From an uncultured Clostridia bacterium (GTDB lineage: Bacteria > Bacillota > Clostridia > Christensenellales > Borkfalkiaceae): a stretch of DNA of 64,000 nucleotides. Numbering within the stretch: the first letter of the stretch is position 1; each line of letters begins with the position of its first letter. Positions 18,782-27,412 of the stretch are shown piece by piece. The stretch is from NCBI GenBank assembly GCA_937912025.1, contig CALDOZ010000030.1, positions 1 to 64,000 on the forward strand. The letters are read 5' to 3'. The notes below the pieces were generated by a model. It was not told the DNA's origin, did not search any database, and was given only the letters and a program-made list of their open reading frames with translations. The position numbers and the translations under genes were made by a program.

Positions 18782-19672
18782 TTATATGGCTTTCAACTCA
18801 ATAGATTTTGTGTAATTATTTCCATCCAAATCAGTTAGCACTACTTGAATGTTCGGATTATCTTTCAATCTTAAATTATGAGCAATTATTTGTGCAAATT
18901 TTTCACTCATCTCAAAAACCAATGCTTTAGACAACTGAGTAAAACTAGAAATAATACATGGCGCGTCTTCTATCTTTTTAATAGAAGAGTTATAAGTTTC
19001 ACAAAAATTCTCGATATATAATATATCAACTACAACGGTGCTAGTTTTTGTCTTGATTAATAATTTACCACCATTAATCGATAAATTCAAATTTGTATTG
19101 TTTATTAAACCTATTTTCAAACCCCATAAATTCTTCCTTTCTATCCCATTTTTTAGCACAACTTTATAAAACATATTTTCCGGGTTTATTTTTATTTGTT
19201 TTCGAGCTTCATAAATAGCATCCAGGTCAGCTCGTGACGCAATAAAATTATTAGCATTTTTTCTAATATAAATTTCTCCACGTCTTAAAAATACCGTTCC
19301 TTTCTTCGAAAACTCTTTCTTAATCATGTAAGGCCTATTTATATTAGTTTTCTTAATGCATATGCAAGCCATGTTCGTATTATTATAGTTAAACTTATCA
19401 ACCGAAAAATCCAAAAACGGCTCAACATATTCATTTAATAATTGAACATAATTAGAAATATCTTCAATGATATCGTAATCTACATTATTAAAAATATTGT
19501 TCTTATTATCAAATCCAAAGATTATATATTTATCTTCTTCTATGCAACTATTAGCAAAAGAAACCATATCCTTAATCAAATCAAATTTACATTCTTTTGA
19601 GTAAAAACGCAATTTAAAATCAACGACTTCTGTTTCTTTGGTTTTTTCAATTAACTCAATAATTTTTTTCAT
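18782..19672 (-). CDS. AlbA_2/Schlafen-type putative DNA-binding protein
   Basis: A 296-residue protein whose N-terminal 130 residues carry the AlbA_2 (divergent AAA-4, Schlafen-like) pattern: ETEVVDFKLRFY, then DLIKDMVSFANS, YIIFGFDN and the FLRRGEIYIRKNANN segment. This domain is widespread in defence islands and binds nucleic acid. The C-terminal half (after residue 160) is a beta-rich region I do not recognise. It is first in the operon with Dam, HerA and NurA (35 bases to the Dam start). The ribosome binding site is poor (GAAAG). A role as DNA sensor or regulator is inferred from position only. Confidence 0.7.
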   Translation of the reverse strand: MKKIIELIEKTKETEVVDFKLRFYSKECKFDLIKDMVSFANSCIEEDKYIIFGFDNKNNIFNNVDYDIIEDISNYVQLLNEYVEPFLDFSVDKFNYNNTNMACICIKKTNINRPYMIKKEFSKKGTVFLRRGEIYIRKNANNFIASRADLDAIYEARKQIKINPENMFYKVVLKNGIERKNLWGLKIGLINNTNLNLSINGGKLLIKTKTSTVVVDILYIENFCETYNSSIKKIEDAPCIISSFTQLSKALVFEMSEKFAQIIAHNLRLKDNPNIQVVLTDLDGNNYTKSIELKAI

Positions 19673-19731
19673 CTTTCGTATTTTACCTAAACCCTACACT
19701 TTTGATATTTAGCACTTTACTCTCAATTAGT

Positions 19732-19815
19732 CTACCGTACATATACTCCACAACTTTCTTTAATCTTTTCCGCAATTCTTCTTATAACTGGCACGACTAC
19801 ACTGTTGCCAATCAT
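19732..19815 (-). pseudogene. C-terminal fragment of a cytosine-5 DNA methyltransferase
   Basis: An open stretch of 27 codons reading MIGNSVVVPVIRRIAEKI... then a stop. The phrase GNSVVVPVIxxIAxxI is motif X, the C-terminal signature of C5 DNA methyltransferases. Nothing else of the enzyme is present. The fragment begins in the last codons of the DUF2075 gene in another frame (overlap ATGA). It is most simply the tail of a deleted dcm-type gene, cut off when the nuclease/helicase gene arrived. Confidence 0.75.
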
Positions 19816-21941
19816 ATCTCTTCAATTCCTAAACTCTTCAAATATTCATACGTGCTGTTATAATATTCTGGTAAACGTGTGCTGTCTTCCCAGAAACCAC
19901 TCGGATTTTTATTTCCATTCCCTTCCGGCACACATATCACCATACCAGCTCTTGCACGTGTCAACAAAACACGGTAAGCATTTAACATATACTTCATTAA
20001 ATCTTGCTTGCTTTCGCTCGTTGGCGTTTGTTCAACCCACTTTGTCTGTCCATTAAATCTATAGAAACGCCACTCACCGTTTTCATATCGCATATCGGCA
20101 TCCCAAAGCAAGCATGTATAATCAAGTTCTAACCCTTGAACTTGAATTTCCGTTGCAGCATCTTCAAGATAGTTGGATGCTCGTGTGTCAATTTTATCTT
20201 CCAAGAACCAATGAACGGCATTTTCATCACCTGAAGGCAATACGTGAATTCCCAAAGGCTTAAATCTTGCCGATTCCTTTGTTATAAGAACTCCTGTGCG
20301 TTCCGTTCCCCTAACTTTATCGTGCAACCACCTTTTTGCCTTTTCCATATCCCTTGTAAGCACAATAGGATACTTGTCCTTAATTTCTTTATATAATTCT
20401 GCGGCAGTAGGCTCAATCGCAAGCAATGCGTGAACAAACGCGGAGAGTTTTTCTGCTCTATAAGAGCGTAAAGATACCGCAAGGTGTAAATTATCAGAAT
20501 ATGTAACCTTATCGTTCTTCTCAAGCAATTCGTTGACTTTCCCTTCGGCGTATTCCGCTTCCGTTAACTTCGATGAAATATAAACGTTCCAATGCGGGAA
20601 TTTTTCATTAAGCGCGTTAATCCACTCGGAAATACCAGCTTCACCCGTGTTAATTTCTTGACCGCCGCCAACAAGGCATATAATTGTTGCCCAGTCCTCA
20701 CGTTGGTCAAGTGACCAAATCAAAAACGCCGCCTCTGACATAGGGAAATTAGGAAGTTTTAATTTATTACCGTACGTTCCGCCTCTTTTAAGATAATCCG
20801 CAAGTCTTTTATGCGTCCAAGAACGTTGCGCCTCGTCAAAAATTGCAACGTGTTCGACCTCGCCGTAGCCAGATTCTGCAAGCTTCACCGCCTTTTCAGG
20901 GTCAATTTCTAAAACGCCGTTTTCAACGGGATTTTTGATTTTCGCAAGCATATTATCGCGATAACGGTGGATAATTTGAATAAACTTGCCTACTTCTCTA
21001 CGCGAATCAGAGAGTTTTTTACTTTCGTTCCTATCACGGCATTTTTGATGATTATCTTTTGCAAGCGCCTCAGTCAAAACAGCAACCAACGGTCCGTTGC
21101 CCGAAAGGTAAACTGCGCCTTCGTCCTCAATAGGCTTATCTTGTCCTTGATATGTTTGCCTAACGGCTACATCAAGTCCGACAAGCGTTTTACCAGCGCC
21201 GGGAACACCCGTTACAAAACAAATACTTTTTTCCCTGTTTTCTTTGCTCTTTTGTATTACGTCAAGAATGTATGCTATCGTTGCGTCCGTAGAAACCTTG
21301 TCCGCCTCGTGTCTTGTAATATCTTCTACTGAATGACTTTCATAAAGCGTTTTTGCCGCTTCAATAATTGTCGGTGTCGGTGCATACGGACTGATAATCC
21401 AATTAGGATTAACTTCCTCCTCATTTGGATATTTCTCTAAAATTTTTGATATTAAGTTTGAAACGCCCGCCTCACCCGTAACAAGAGGATTTACAACTCT
21501 ATCGTCGTAAACGGACATTCTAATATCTGTGGAAGAATTACGGTAATTCGTTGCTACTAAAATCGGAACAATAAGATTGTTCTCGCTGAATTTATGAAAA
21601 TTTTTAAGGTCTAACGCATAGTCTAAAACTTGGTCAATATCTCCTTCAAGAATTTTTGACTCTCCCACCTTAAATTCCACGCAAAAGATAATTCCACGAT
21701 ATAGAAGAACAACGTCAATTCTCTTTCCAAGGCGCGGAATATCATATTCAAATATAACTTGTCCGTTTTTATCCTCATAATTTGATAAAACGCCCTTTAT
21801 TATAGATATTTCTGATTTCCACGCTTCTCTTGTGGTAGTAAGCGCATCGCCATGATAATTATCACATAATTCGCCAAATATTGAATTTTCATCAGCAGCT
21901 ATAAATTGTTTAAAACTGCTATTATATAAGCAACGACTCAT
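19812..21941 (-). CDS. PD-(D/E)XK nuclease fused to DUF2075 helicase/ATPase
   Basis: A 709-residue protein. The N-terminal nuclease core shows RIDVVLL (D76) and FCVEFKVG (E89, K91), the PD-(D/E)XK pattern. It is followed by a DUF2075 (Schlafen group 3-like) superfamily 1 helicase/ATPase with Walker A GVPGAGKT at residues 245-252, Walker B AIFDEAQR near 385 and a late VLLTRARAGMVI helicase motif. Proteins of this build sit in defence islands and are presumed to attack foreign nucleic acid. The XRE repressor gene lies 80 bases upstream on the same strand, with a hairpin between. Ribosome binding site AAGGAG. Whether it acts with the AlbA_2-Dam-HerA-NurA operon is unknown. Confidence 0.85.
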   Translation of the reverse strand: MSRCLYNSSFKQFIAADENSIFGELCDNYHGDALTTTREAWKSEISIIKGVLSNYEDKNGQVIFEYDIPRLGKRIDVVLLYRGIIFCVEFKVGESKILEGDIDQVLDYALDLKNFHKFSENNLIVPILVATNYRNSSTDIRMSVYDDRVVNPLVTGEAGVSNLISKILEKYPNEEEVNPNWIISPYAPTPTIIEAAKTLYESHSVEDITRHEADKVSTDATIAYILDVIQKSKENREKSICFVTGVPGAGKTLVGLDVAVRQTYQGQDKPIEDEGAVYLSGNGPLVAVLTEALAKDNHQKCRDRNESKKLSDSRREVGKFIQIIHRYRDNMLAKIKNPVENGVLEIDPEKAVKLAESGYGEVEHVAIFDEAQRSWTHKRLADYLKRGGTYGNKLKLPNFPMSEAAFLIWSLDQREDWATIICLVGGGQEINTGEAGISEWINALNEKFPHWNVYISSKLTEAEYAEGKVNELLEKNDKVTYSDNLHLAVSLRSYRAEKLSAFVHALLAIEPTAAELYKEIKDKYPIVLTRDMEKAKRWLHDKVRGTERTGVLITKESARFKPLGIHVLPSGDENAVHWFLEDKIDTRASNYLEDAATEIQVQGLELDYTCLLWDADMRYENGEWRFYRFNGQTKWVEQTPTSESKQDLMKYMLNAYRVLLTRARAGMVICVPEGNGNKNPSGFWEDSTRLPEYYNSTYEYLKSLGIEEI

Positions 21942-21962
21942 AATAAGCCTTTCTCCTTGTTT

Positions 21963-21985
21963 GCTAAAATCAACAAGATTTTAGC
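21963..21985 (-). promoter_or_regulatory. Hairpin in the leader of the DUF2075 gene
   Basis: Perfect 9-bp stem GCTAAAATC / GATTTTAGC with a 5-base loop, directly ahead of the AAGGAG site. There is no T-run, so it may be a processing or translation-control element rather than a terminator. Confidence 0.5.
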
Positions 21986-22021
21986 ACAGTAAATATGACA
22001 GTTTCAGTTATATTTAAAAAA

Positions 22022-22231
22022 TTAATCTTCTTTTTTTGTTGCATCCATAACGTCCCCAACATTACATTCGAGGATTTCACATATACGAAGAATTATCTCC
22101 ATAGAAACATTTTCATTGTTGCTCATCTTTGCGAGCGTGGACGTAGACATACCGGTTTTCATGCGTAAATCGGTCTTTGTCATACCTTTATCAATAAGTA
22201 ATTTCCATAGTTTATTATAATTTGCTGCCAT
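22022..22231 (-). CDS. Small XRE/Cro-type repressor
   Basis: A 69-residue single-domain helix-turn-helix protein: KLWKLLIDKGMTKTDLRMKT, then GMSTSTLAKMSNNENVSMEI and ILECNVGDVM. It closely resembles the HTH at 32355-32558 in the second island. Its promoter overlaps a perfect 9-bp inverted repeat, as expected for autoregulation. It precedes the nuclease/helicase gene and probably controls it. Confidence 0.9.
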   Translation of the reverse strand: MAANYNKLWKLLIDKGMTKTDLRMKTGMSTSTLAKMSNNENVSMEIILRICEILECNVGDVMDATKKED

Positions 22232-22243
22232 AAAAATACCCCT

Positions 22244-22291
22244 TGGTATAATAATTGGACTTATTATACCATTTTCTTATAAAAAAATCAA
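22244..22291 (-). promoter_or_regulatory. Promoter and palindromic operator of the XRE repressor
   Basis: On the minus strand TTGATT (22291-22286) and TATAAT (22268-22263) are 17 bases apart. A perfect inverted repeat TGGTATAAT / ATTATACCA (22244-22252 and 22263-22271) covers the -10 box and the start region. Binding there would block transcription. Confidence 0.7.
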
Positions 22292-22335
22292 TAGATATAT
22301 TCGACTTTTCAAATAAAAGATTTGAATTTAAGCAT

Positions 22336-22366
22336 AGAAAAAGTCGGTGGTTTTTGCCACCGACTT
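22336..22366 (-). terminator. Terminator of the CoA-disulfide reductase gene
   Basis: AAGTCGGTGG / CCACCGACTT, a 10-bp perfect stem with a 6-base loop and a TTTTT tail on the minus strand. Confidence 0.9.
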
Positions 22367-22411
22367 ACCTGTTTTATCGTCGTTTTTAATTACGTCTTCA
22401 AGTAGAGTTTT

Positions 22412-24100
22412 TTATTTCTCCATACCGCAGGTGTAGCATTGTTTGGATAGCATTTCTTCGTTTTTGATACTGCTATATAATCTAAAACCACCTGCAAAGT
22501 TGTAGGCATCAAAGCCGTTTTGCATTAAAATGCGTGTTGCAAGATAACTGCGCAAGCCACTTTGGCACATGACGTAGATTTTTTTAGACTTGTCAAGTTC
22601 GCCTAAACGCTCTCTTAAATCATCAAGTGGAATATTGATAAAACCATCAGCGTGTCCACGCATATATTCAAAAGGTGTGCGAGTATCAAGCAAAATCACG
22701 TCATCTCTTTCTCTTAAAGACGGAATATCTTCATAATAAAACTGTTTCACTATGCCATTTTTGATATTTTCTACAACAAAACCTACCATATTTACTGGGT
22801 CTTTCGCAGAAGAATATGGCGGAGCGTAAGCAAGGTCTAAATCTTTTAGTTCATCGGCTTTCATCCCTGCCCTAATTGACGTTGCAATAACGTCAATGCG
22901 TTTATCAACTCCGTCGTATCCAACGATTTGCGCACCTAAAATCTTATAGGTTGCCTTTTCAAAAATGAGTTTAACGGTCATTGCCGTTGCCCCTGGATAA
23001 TAGCCAGCGTGTGAGTTTTGAGTTAAAATAACCTTTTCGTATTCTATGCCGTTTGCTTTAACTTGCTGTTCATTAATTCCAGTAGTAGCAACAGTCATAT
23101 CAAAGAGTTTAATAACCGAAGAGCCTTGCGAGCCTTTATATTCGCTGTTTAGCCCACAAATATTATCGGCAACTATTCGTCCTTGCTTGTTGGCTGGTCC
23201 TGCAAGTGAAATTACTGAATCTTTATCGGTTATAAAATGTTTAACTTGAACTGCATCCCCTACTGCATAGATGTCAGGAATTGAAGTTTCCATTTTTGCG
23301 TTGACTTTGATTGCGCCTTTTACGCCAAGTTCTAAACCTATCTTTTTAGCAAGCGTATTTTCGGGCGTAACGCCAACTGCAAGTATAACCATATCTGCGT
23401 TGAGTTTGTTTCCGTCCGCAAATTCAAGCGATACTTGACCATCTGCAAAACTCATTTTGGTTGTATTCGTGCTTAGTAATAATTGTACGCCGTGGTGACG
23501 GAAGTTTGCGTGGACAAACGACGCCATATCACAGTCAACCGTTGGCAAAAGATGATTAGATCGTTGCACAATAGTGGTTCTAATGCCAAGTTCAGCAAGG
23601 TTTTCTGCCATTTCAAGACCGATAAAGCCACCACCTATAACAACTGCCGTTAGGGGCTGTTTTTTCTCTACAAAGGCACGAATTTTAAGCGTATCTTCTA
23701 CGGTACGAAGTGTAAAAGTCCTTTCATTTTCAGTATAGAAATCGGGCAAAATCGGTTTTGCACCGGGTGATAAAATTAGTTTATCGTAGGTTTCAGTAAA
23801 ACTCGTTCCTGCTTTTAGGTCAGTTACGTGGACGGTTTTATTTTTGAGGTCAATATCGGTTACTTCGTGATTGACTTTAGCGATTATTCTAAAACGGCGG
23901 AAGAAACTTTCGGGAGTTTGAAGTGTCAAATCTTCCTTATCTTCAATAACACCACCGATATAATACGGCAAACCACAGTTTGCGTATGAAATAAAGCCCG
24001 AACGCTCAAAAATAATAATTTCTGCGTGTTCGTTGAGTCTTCTTATTCTTGCTGCGGCAGTTGCACCACCTGCAACCCCACCAACGATTACGATTTTCAT
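22412..24100 (-). CDS. CoA-disulfide reductase with C-terminal rhodanese domain
   Basis: A 562-residue flavoprotein. The FAD-binding GGVAGGATAAARIRR is at residues 7-21, the single redox cysteine is C42 in SYANCGLPY, and the NAD(P)H-binding VIGGGFIGLEMAENLAELG is near 155. The pyridine-nucleotide dimerisation domain follows. After residue 455 a rhodanese domain carries the active-site loop MCQSGLRSYL. Fused CoADR-rhodanese enzymes reduce CoA disulfides, polysulfides or persulfides in anaerobes. It has its own promoter (TTGAAA/TATAAT) and terminator and lies between the two accessory islands. Ribosome binding site AAAGGAG. Confidence 0.93.
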   Translation of the reverse strand: MKIVIVGGVAGGATAAARIRRLNEHAEIIIFERSGFISYANCGLPYYIGGVIEDKEDLTLQTPESFFRRFRIIAKVNHEVTDIDLKNKTVHVTDLKAGTSFTETYDKLILSPGAKPILPDFYTENERTFTLRTVEDTLKIRAFVEKKQPLTAVVIGGGFIGLEMAENLAELGIRTTIVQRSNHLLPTVDCDMASFVHANFRHHGVQLLLSTNTTKMSFADGQVSLEFADGNKLNADMVILAVGVTPENTLAKKIGLELGVKGAIKVNAKMETSIPDIYAVGDAVQVKHFITDKDSVISLAGPANKQGRIVADNICGLNSEYKGSQGSSVIKLFDMTVATTGINEQQVKANGIEYEKVILTQNSHAGYYPGATAMTVKLIFEKATYKILGAQIVGYDGVDKRIDVIATSIRAGMKADELKDLDLAYAPPYSSAKDPVNMVGFVVENIKNGIVKQFYYEDIPSLRERDDVILLDTRTPFEYMRGHADGFINIPLDDLRERLGELDKSKKIYVMCQSGLRSYLATRILMQNGFDAYNFAGGFRLYSSIKNEEMLSKQCYTCGMEK

Positions 24101-24121
24101 AACTCATATCTCCTTTACTAT

Positions 24122-24150
24122 ATTATACCTTTTTTTGCCACTTTTTTCAA
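24122..24150 (-). promoter_or_regulatory. Promoter of the CoA-disulfide reductase gene
   Basis: Minus-strand TTGAAA (24150-24145), 17-base spacer, TATAAT (24127-24122), 22 bases ahead of the start codon. Confidence 0.7.
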
Positions 24151-24297
24151 CTGTTTTGAATATTGCATTTAAAAACAAAAATCTTTACTTTCAAAAGCCG
24201 ATTTTAGCCAAAAGTAAAGATTTTAGGTGTTTTGTTAGTTTATAAGTAAAGATTTTCTATAAAATATTTTTATTATTTATCTTGATTTCATATAAAA

Positions 24298-24328
24298 AAC
24301 AGCCTATTTCTTATAGAAAAAGACTGTT
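24298..24328 (-). terminator. Terminator following the tRNA fragment
   Basis: Arms AACAG/CTGTT with an imperfect inner stem and a minus-strand TTTTTT tail directly after the tRNA-like 3' end. It is the expected native terminator of the original tRNA gene. Confidence 0.6.
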
Positions 24329-24331
24329 AGG

Positions 24332-24387
24332 TGGCGTGCCCACCGGGAATCGAACCCCGAATTGAGCCTAAGGAGTTCAAATTCCTT
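24332..24387 (-). pseudogene. 3' half of a tRNA (attachment-site relic)
   Basis: Read on the minus strand it has an anticodon-loop-like CTCCTTAGG, a T-arm GGGGTTCGATTCCC, acceptor strand TGGGCAC, discriminator G and CCA, but no 5' half. A 3' fragment kept in place with its terminator is what site-specific integration into a tRNA gene leaves. The triplet CCT suggests tRNA-Arg, tentatively. Confidence 0.6.
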
Positions 24388-24392
24388 GTGAA

Positions 24393-24584
24393 AGTTTTGT
24401 AAAAAACATTAAATTCCATCCATTTCGGTGCGTTTTTATTAAAAATGCGAGGTTTTTTATATTAAAAACCTCACTTTTCGTTACATAACTTTTGTGTCGT
24501 TAAGTAACTTTTAAACTGAATTTATACCGATTTTATACCAGTTTTGACAATTAGAGCAATACGTTACAACCCTAAAAATTACAA
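24393..24584. other. Non-coding end of the second island
   Basis: No gene. It holds a hairpin AAAACCTC-type pair (about 24448-24474), two GTTAnnTAAC palindromes (24479-24508) and two tandem TTTATACC units at 24521-24539. This arrangement resembles the region between a tyrosine integrase gene and its attachment site, but no integrase is present. Confidence 0.45.
24521..24539. repeat. Integrase arm-type direct repeats
   Basis: TTTATACC at 24521-24528 and again at 24532-24539 (11-base period; GGTATAAA on the minus strand). A related copy with similar flank (GGTATAAATTyAGTTT, later TTACTTAACG) lies at 33049. Tandem sites of this kind commonly bind the arm domain of tyrosine integrases. Confidence 0.45.
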
Positions 24585-24908
24585 TCAAACTTCTACAATC
24601 GTAACACCGTGATTGCAAACTCTAAAAAGCTGCTCTAACTCTTTATATTTATTCTTTAATTCTAATGCCTTAAAATTAAAAACATTACAATCTTCGCCGT
24701 TAATTACGGCTTTTATTTTGCCGTTTTTTAATTGAGCGTTAAGAAAACTTCTTACTTTTTGACGAATAATTCCACCTTTTCCACTACTGCCATAGCCGTG
24801 AATAATATAAATACATGTCTTTTTATTATTAGATATGACTTGTTTAATATAAGCAATTGCCTCGTCGCTAGTAAAATCGTTTTCCACGTTGATTTCTTTT
24901 ATCGCCAT
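24585..24908 (-). CDS. Smr-domain protein
   Basis: A 107-residue stand-alone Smr-type domain. The core IHGYGSSGKGGIIRQKVRSF matches the HGxGxG...L signature of Smr/MutS2 C-terminal endonuclease-like domains. These nick or bind branched DNA or, in other members, cut RNA at stalled ribosomes. It follows the adenine methyltransferase by 4 bases and is last in the long minus-strand operon. Its role there is unknown. Confidence 0.75.
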   Translation of the reverse strand: MAIKEINVENDFTSDEAIAYIKQVISNNKKTCIYIIHGYGSSGKGGIIRQKVRSFLNAQLKNGKIKAVINGEDCNVFNFKALELKNKYKELEQLFRVCNHGVTIVEV

Positions 24909-24912
24909 TACG

Positions 24913-25746
24913 TTACTCCGATAATACTATTTCTAAATCTTCTTTATATTCAAACTTATCAATCGCTTTTTGAATTCTTGGAATCGTAACTTTTTGACAT
25001 ATATTACTTTCACTGTTCGTGATAAGAATAAATCTTCTTTGTCCGCCGTCTTCCTTGTTCAAATCCATAACAGCGTGTCCCGTTGTTCCACTACCTGCAA
25101 AAAAGTCAAGAATAATAGAGTTTTTATTACTTCCTGCACGAATAAACTCTTTAATGAGTTTTACGGGCTTTGGCGTTGAGAATATCGTTCTATCGCCTAA
25201 AATATAAGCAAGTTCATCTTTTGCAGAAGAAGTCGTTCCTAAATCGTCTATAACCGTTTCAAGTGGTTTTACTTTTTCTTCGTACTCTTTGCCATTCCAA
25301 ACGGGTTGCTTGATAGCATTTAGGGTCGTGCTTTCTCTATCCTTAAAACAAAGCAAAACGTATTCGTGCGTTCTACGAACACCACTTTCCAAAGGCTTCT
25401 CTTTTCGATTTTGATCAAATCTTTCATTTGTCTTTTTCCAAACCATAGTAAGAATATTTTTCGCTCCAAATATCTTACCGCAAAGCATCGTAAGTGAAAG
25501 TAATTCGTTTTCGTCTATATGAATAAACATAACACCGTTTTTAGATAGCAATTTATATGCTACTTCTAAACGTACTTGCATAAAGTTTACCCAACCGTTA
25601 TCGTAATCCCCGTCTTTATACTCGATATATTCTATCTCGGTATTATAAGGTGGATCAATCGGCATTACGTCAATTTTACCTTCATACGTAGGCAATAAAT
25701 TTTGCATTGCTATTAAGTTATCGCTTTCAATAATTAGATTTTTCAA
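24913..25746 (-). CDS. Adenine-specific DNA methyltransferase, type III Mod-like
   Basis: A 277-residue N6-adenine methyltransferase of the beta order: catalytic motif IV PIDPPYNT comes first (about residue 28) and SAM motif I LDFFAGSGTTGHAV is near residue 208. It is shorter than typical type III Mod proteins and no Res subunit is nearby, so it looks like an orphan methylase. I place the start at TTG 25746: the LRR gene ends TAA, one base follows, then TTG 6 bases after GGAGAG, the same junction style as two other genes of this operon. An in-frame ATG at 25791 would overlap the LRR gene by 44 bases and lacks a ribosome binding site. Confidence 0.85.
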   Translation of the reverse strand: MKNLIIESDNLIAMQNLLPTYEGKIDVMPIDPPYNTEIEYIEYKDGDYDNGWVNFMQVRLEVAYKLLSKNGVMFIHIDENELLSLTMLCGKIFGAKNILTMVWKKTNERFDQNRKEKPLESGVRRTHEYVLLCFKDRESTTLNAIKQPVWNGKEYEEKVKPLETVIDDLGTTSSAKDELAYILGDRTIFSTPKPVKLIKEFIRAGSNKNSIILDFFAGSGTTGHAVMDLNKEDGGQRRFILITNSESNICQKVTIPRIQKAIDKFEYKEDLEIVLSE

Positions 25747-25747
25747 T

Positions 25748-27412
25748 TTAATCTCTCCAAATAATTTCTGCCGGGCATTCATTAAACGCATTTTTATCTA
25801 CAAACGTATTTTTGTTAATGCTTATCTTTTTTAAGTTTTTACAATAAGAGAACACCCATTCCCCAATATAAGTAACGCTATCAGGTATGTATACTTCTTT
25901 TAACGACGTGCAGTTTGTAAATGAACTTTTGTCAATATAGGTAACAGCGTTAAAGTCAATTTGCTCCAAATCTTTACATCCACTAAATACGCCACGATTT
26001 ATGTGAGTTACACTATTGCTAACTTTGAACGTTTTGCCAACCGCACGGTTTGTTGCGCAAAGCATATGCGTTTTATTTTGGTCATAAATTATACCGTTTT
26101 CGACTATAAATAACAGACTCTCGCTCTCTAAAAGAAGATTTTCTGCTCCTGCAAACGGATTGTAGCCGATTCGATCAATGTTTTTTGTGATTATAATATT
26201 TTTAACGCCCTTACAATTCCAAAACGAATTTCGACTAATAAGCGTGACCGTTTCGGGAATTACAAGCCTATCAATTTGACTACCGTTAAGACAACCTATA
26301 ATCGTAGTTTTAAACTTGTTGTAGATAACTCCGTTTTCAAAATGATAATACGGGCTTTTGTTTTCAACACTTAACTTTGTACAACCTGAAAACGGATTGT
26401 TTTCAAAACGAATAACGCTTTCGGGTACGATAATTTTTTCTAAATTATCACAAGCAAAGAAACAATGCTTACCAAGACAAGTAACGGCGTTTGGAATGAT
26501 AAATTCTTTATCCGTTTTGCTTATCGTATAGTGAATTAAATTGGTTTTATCTTGATTATATAGAACACCATTTTCTAAAACAAAATACGGGCTTTCATTA
26601 ATAATTTCAAGATTAGGACAACCTGCAAACGGATTATTCCCCATAATCCAAACTTCACTTGGAATATTAACTTTTTTAAGGTTTGTGCAGTAGTAAAAGC
26701 AATCTCCCCCAAGCCTTTTTAATGACTTCGGCAAAACAATTTCTTCCACAAAAGTATTATTCCAAAACGCACTTGCCCCAATGGTAGTAATTCCATCGGG
26801 AACTTTTACTACTTTTGATTTTCCTTTATACGTTATAAGTTCATCTTCAAAAATTTCATAATCGTCAATATCTGCCGTTTGCTCAATAACGACTTCTTTT
26901 GCTTTTTGAGGAAATATTGAATATAAAGGAACGTTTGGTTCAAACAAACCGTAATTATACGCGTCGTTATCTACTTTGATAATGTTTTTATATTCCAAAA
27001 GCCCACTAACAAGTCTTGACGTATATAATATTGAGTTGTTCTTATCGGGCTTAAAAGTTTTTGTAGCCGACACATAATCCTTGCCCCATTGTTCACAGTA
27101 AATATCAATATTACCATTAAGAACGATATCGGGACAATTTTCTCTACCATCTAAGACAATATCTGTAGGCTTATAACCTTTAAGTAGTAACCTATCAACG
27201 CACTCTAAGACAACAAAATCTTTGTGCCTTTTCAAAAAGTTCAACTCTTCGCCAAGCACTTTGATTTTATCGCCGTAGTTTACCATTTGTTTTTCGGCAT
27301 CAATGATAATTTTATAACCGCTATACTCTTTAACGTGAACGTCAAGTTCGTTTTCCACAAAACGAAGCGCCCAATATAAAGCGGTGTATTTCATATCCAT
27401 ACTAATAGCCAT
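25748..27412 (-). CDS. LRR_5 protein with novel N-terminal domain, operon-embedded
   Basis: A 554-residue protein. Residues 1-190 form a domain I do not recognise (ALYWALRFVENELDVHVKEY and later a conserved-looking DIVLDGRENCPDIVLNG). From about residue 195 there are BspA-type LRR_5 repeats with the recurrent spacer PYFxxENGVxYNxxKTxLI. No signal peptide or membrane helix is present, so it is probably cytoplasmic. Its ATG follows the kinase stop codon directly (TAAATG), and the methyltransferase starts right after its own stop. An LRR protein wedged between a nucleotide kinase and a DNA methyltransferase is unusual. It might be a specificity or recognition partner, but this is speculation. 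Confidence 0.8.
   Translation of the reverse strand: MAISMDMKYTALYWALRFVENELDVHVKEYSGYKIIIDAEKQMVNYGDKIKVLGEELNFLKRHKDFVVLECVDRLLLKGYKPTDIVLDGRENCPDIVLNGNIDIYCEQWGKDYVSATKTFKPDKNNSILYTSRLVSGLLEYKNIIKVDNDAYNYGLFEPNVPLYSIFPQKAKEVVIEQTADIDDYEIFEDELITYKGKSKVVKVPDGITTIGASAFWNNTFVEEIVLPKSLKRLGGDCFYYCTNLKKVNIPSEVWIMGNNPFAGCPNLEIINESPYFVLENGVLYNQDKTNLIHYTISKTDKEFIIPNAVTCLGKHCFFACDNLEKIIVPESVIRFENNPFSGCTKLSVENKSPYYHFENGVIYNKFKTTIIGCLNGSQIDRLVIPETVTLISRNSFWNCKGVKNIIITKNIDRIGYNPFAGAENLLLESESLLFIVENGIIYDQNKTHMLCATNRAVGKTFKVSNSVTHINRGVFSGCKDLEQIDFNAVTYIDKSSFTNCTSLKEVYIPDSVTYIGEWVFSYCKNLKKISINKNTFVDKNAFNECPAEIIWRD

Noticed and set aside
24913..25746. Complete type III restriction-modification system
   Set aside because: Only a short Mod-like methyltransferase is present; no Res helicase/nuclease is encoded nearby.
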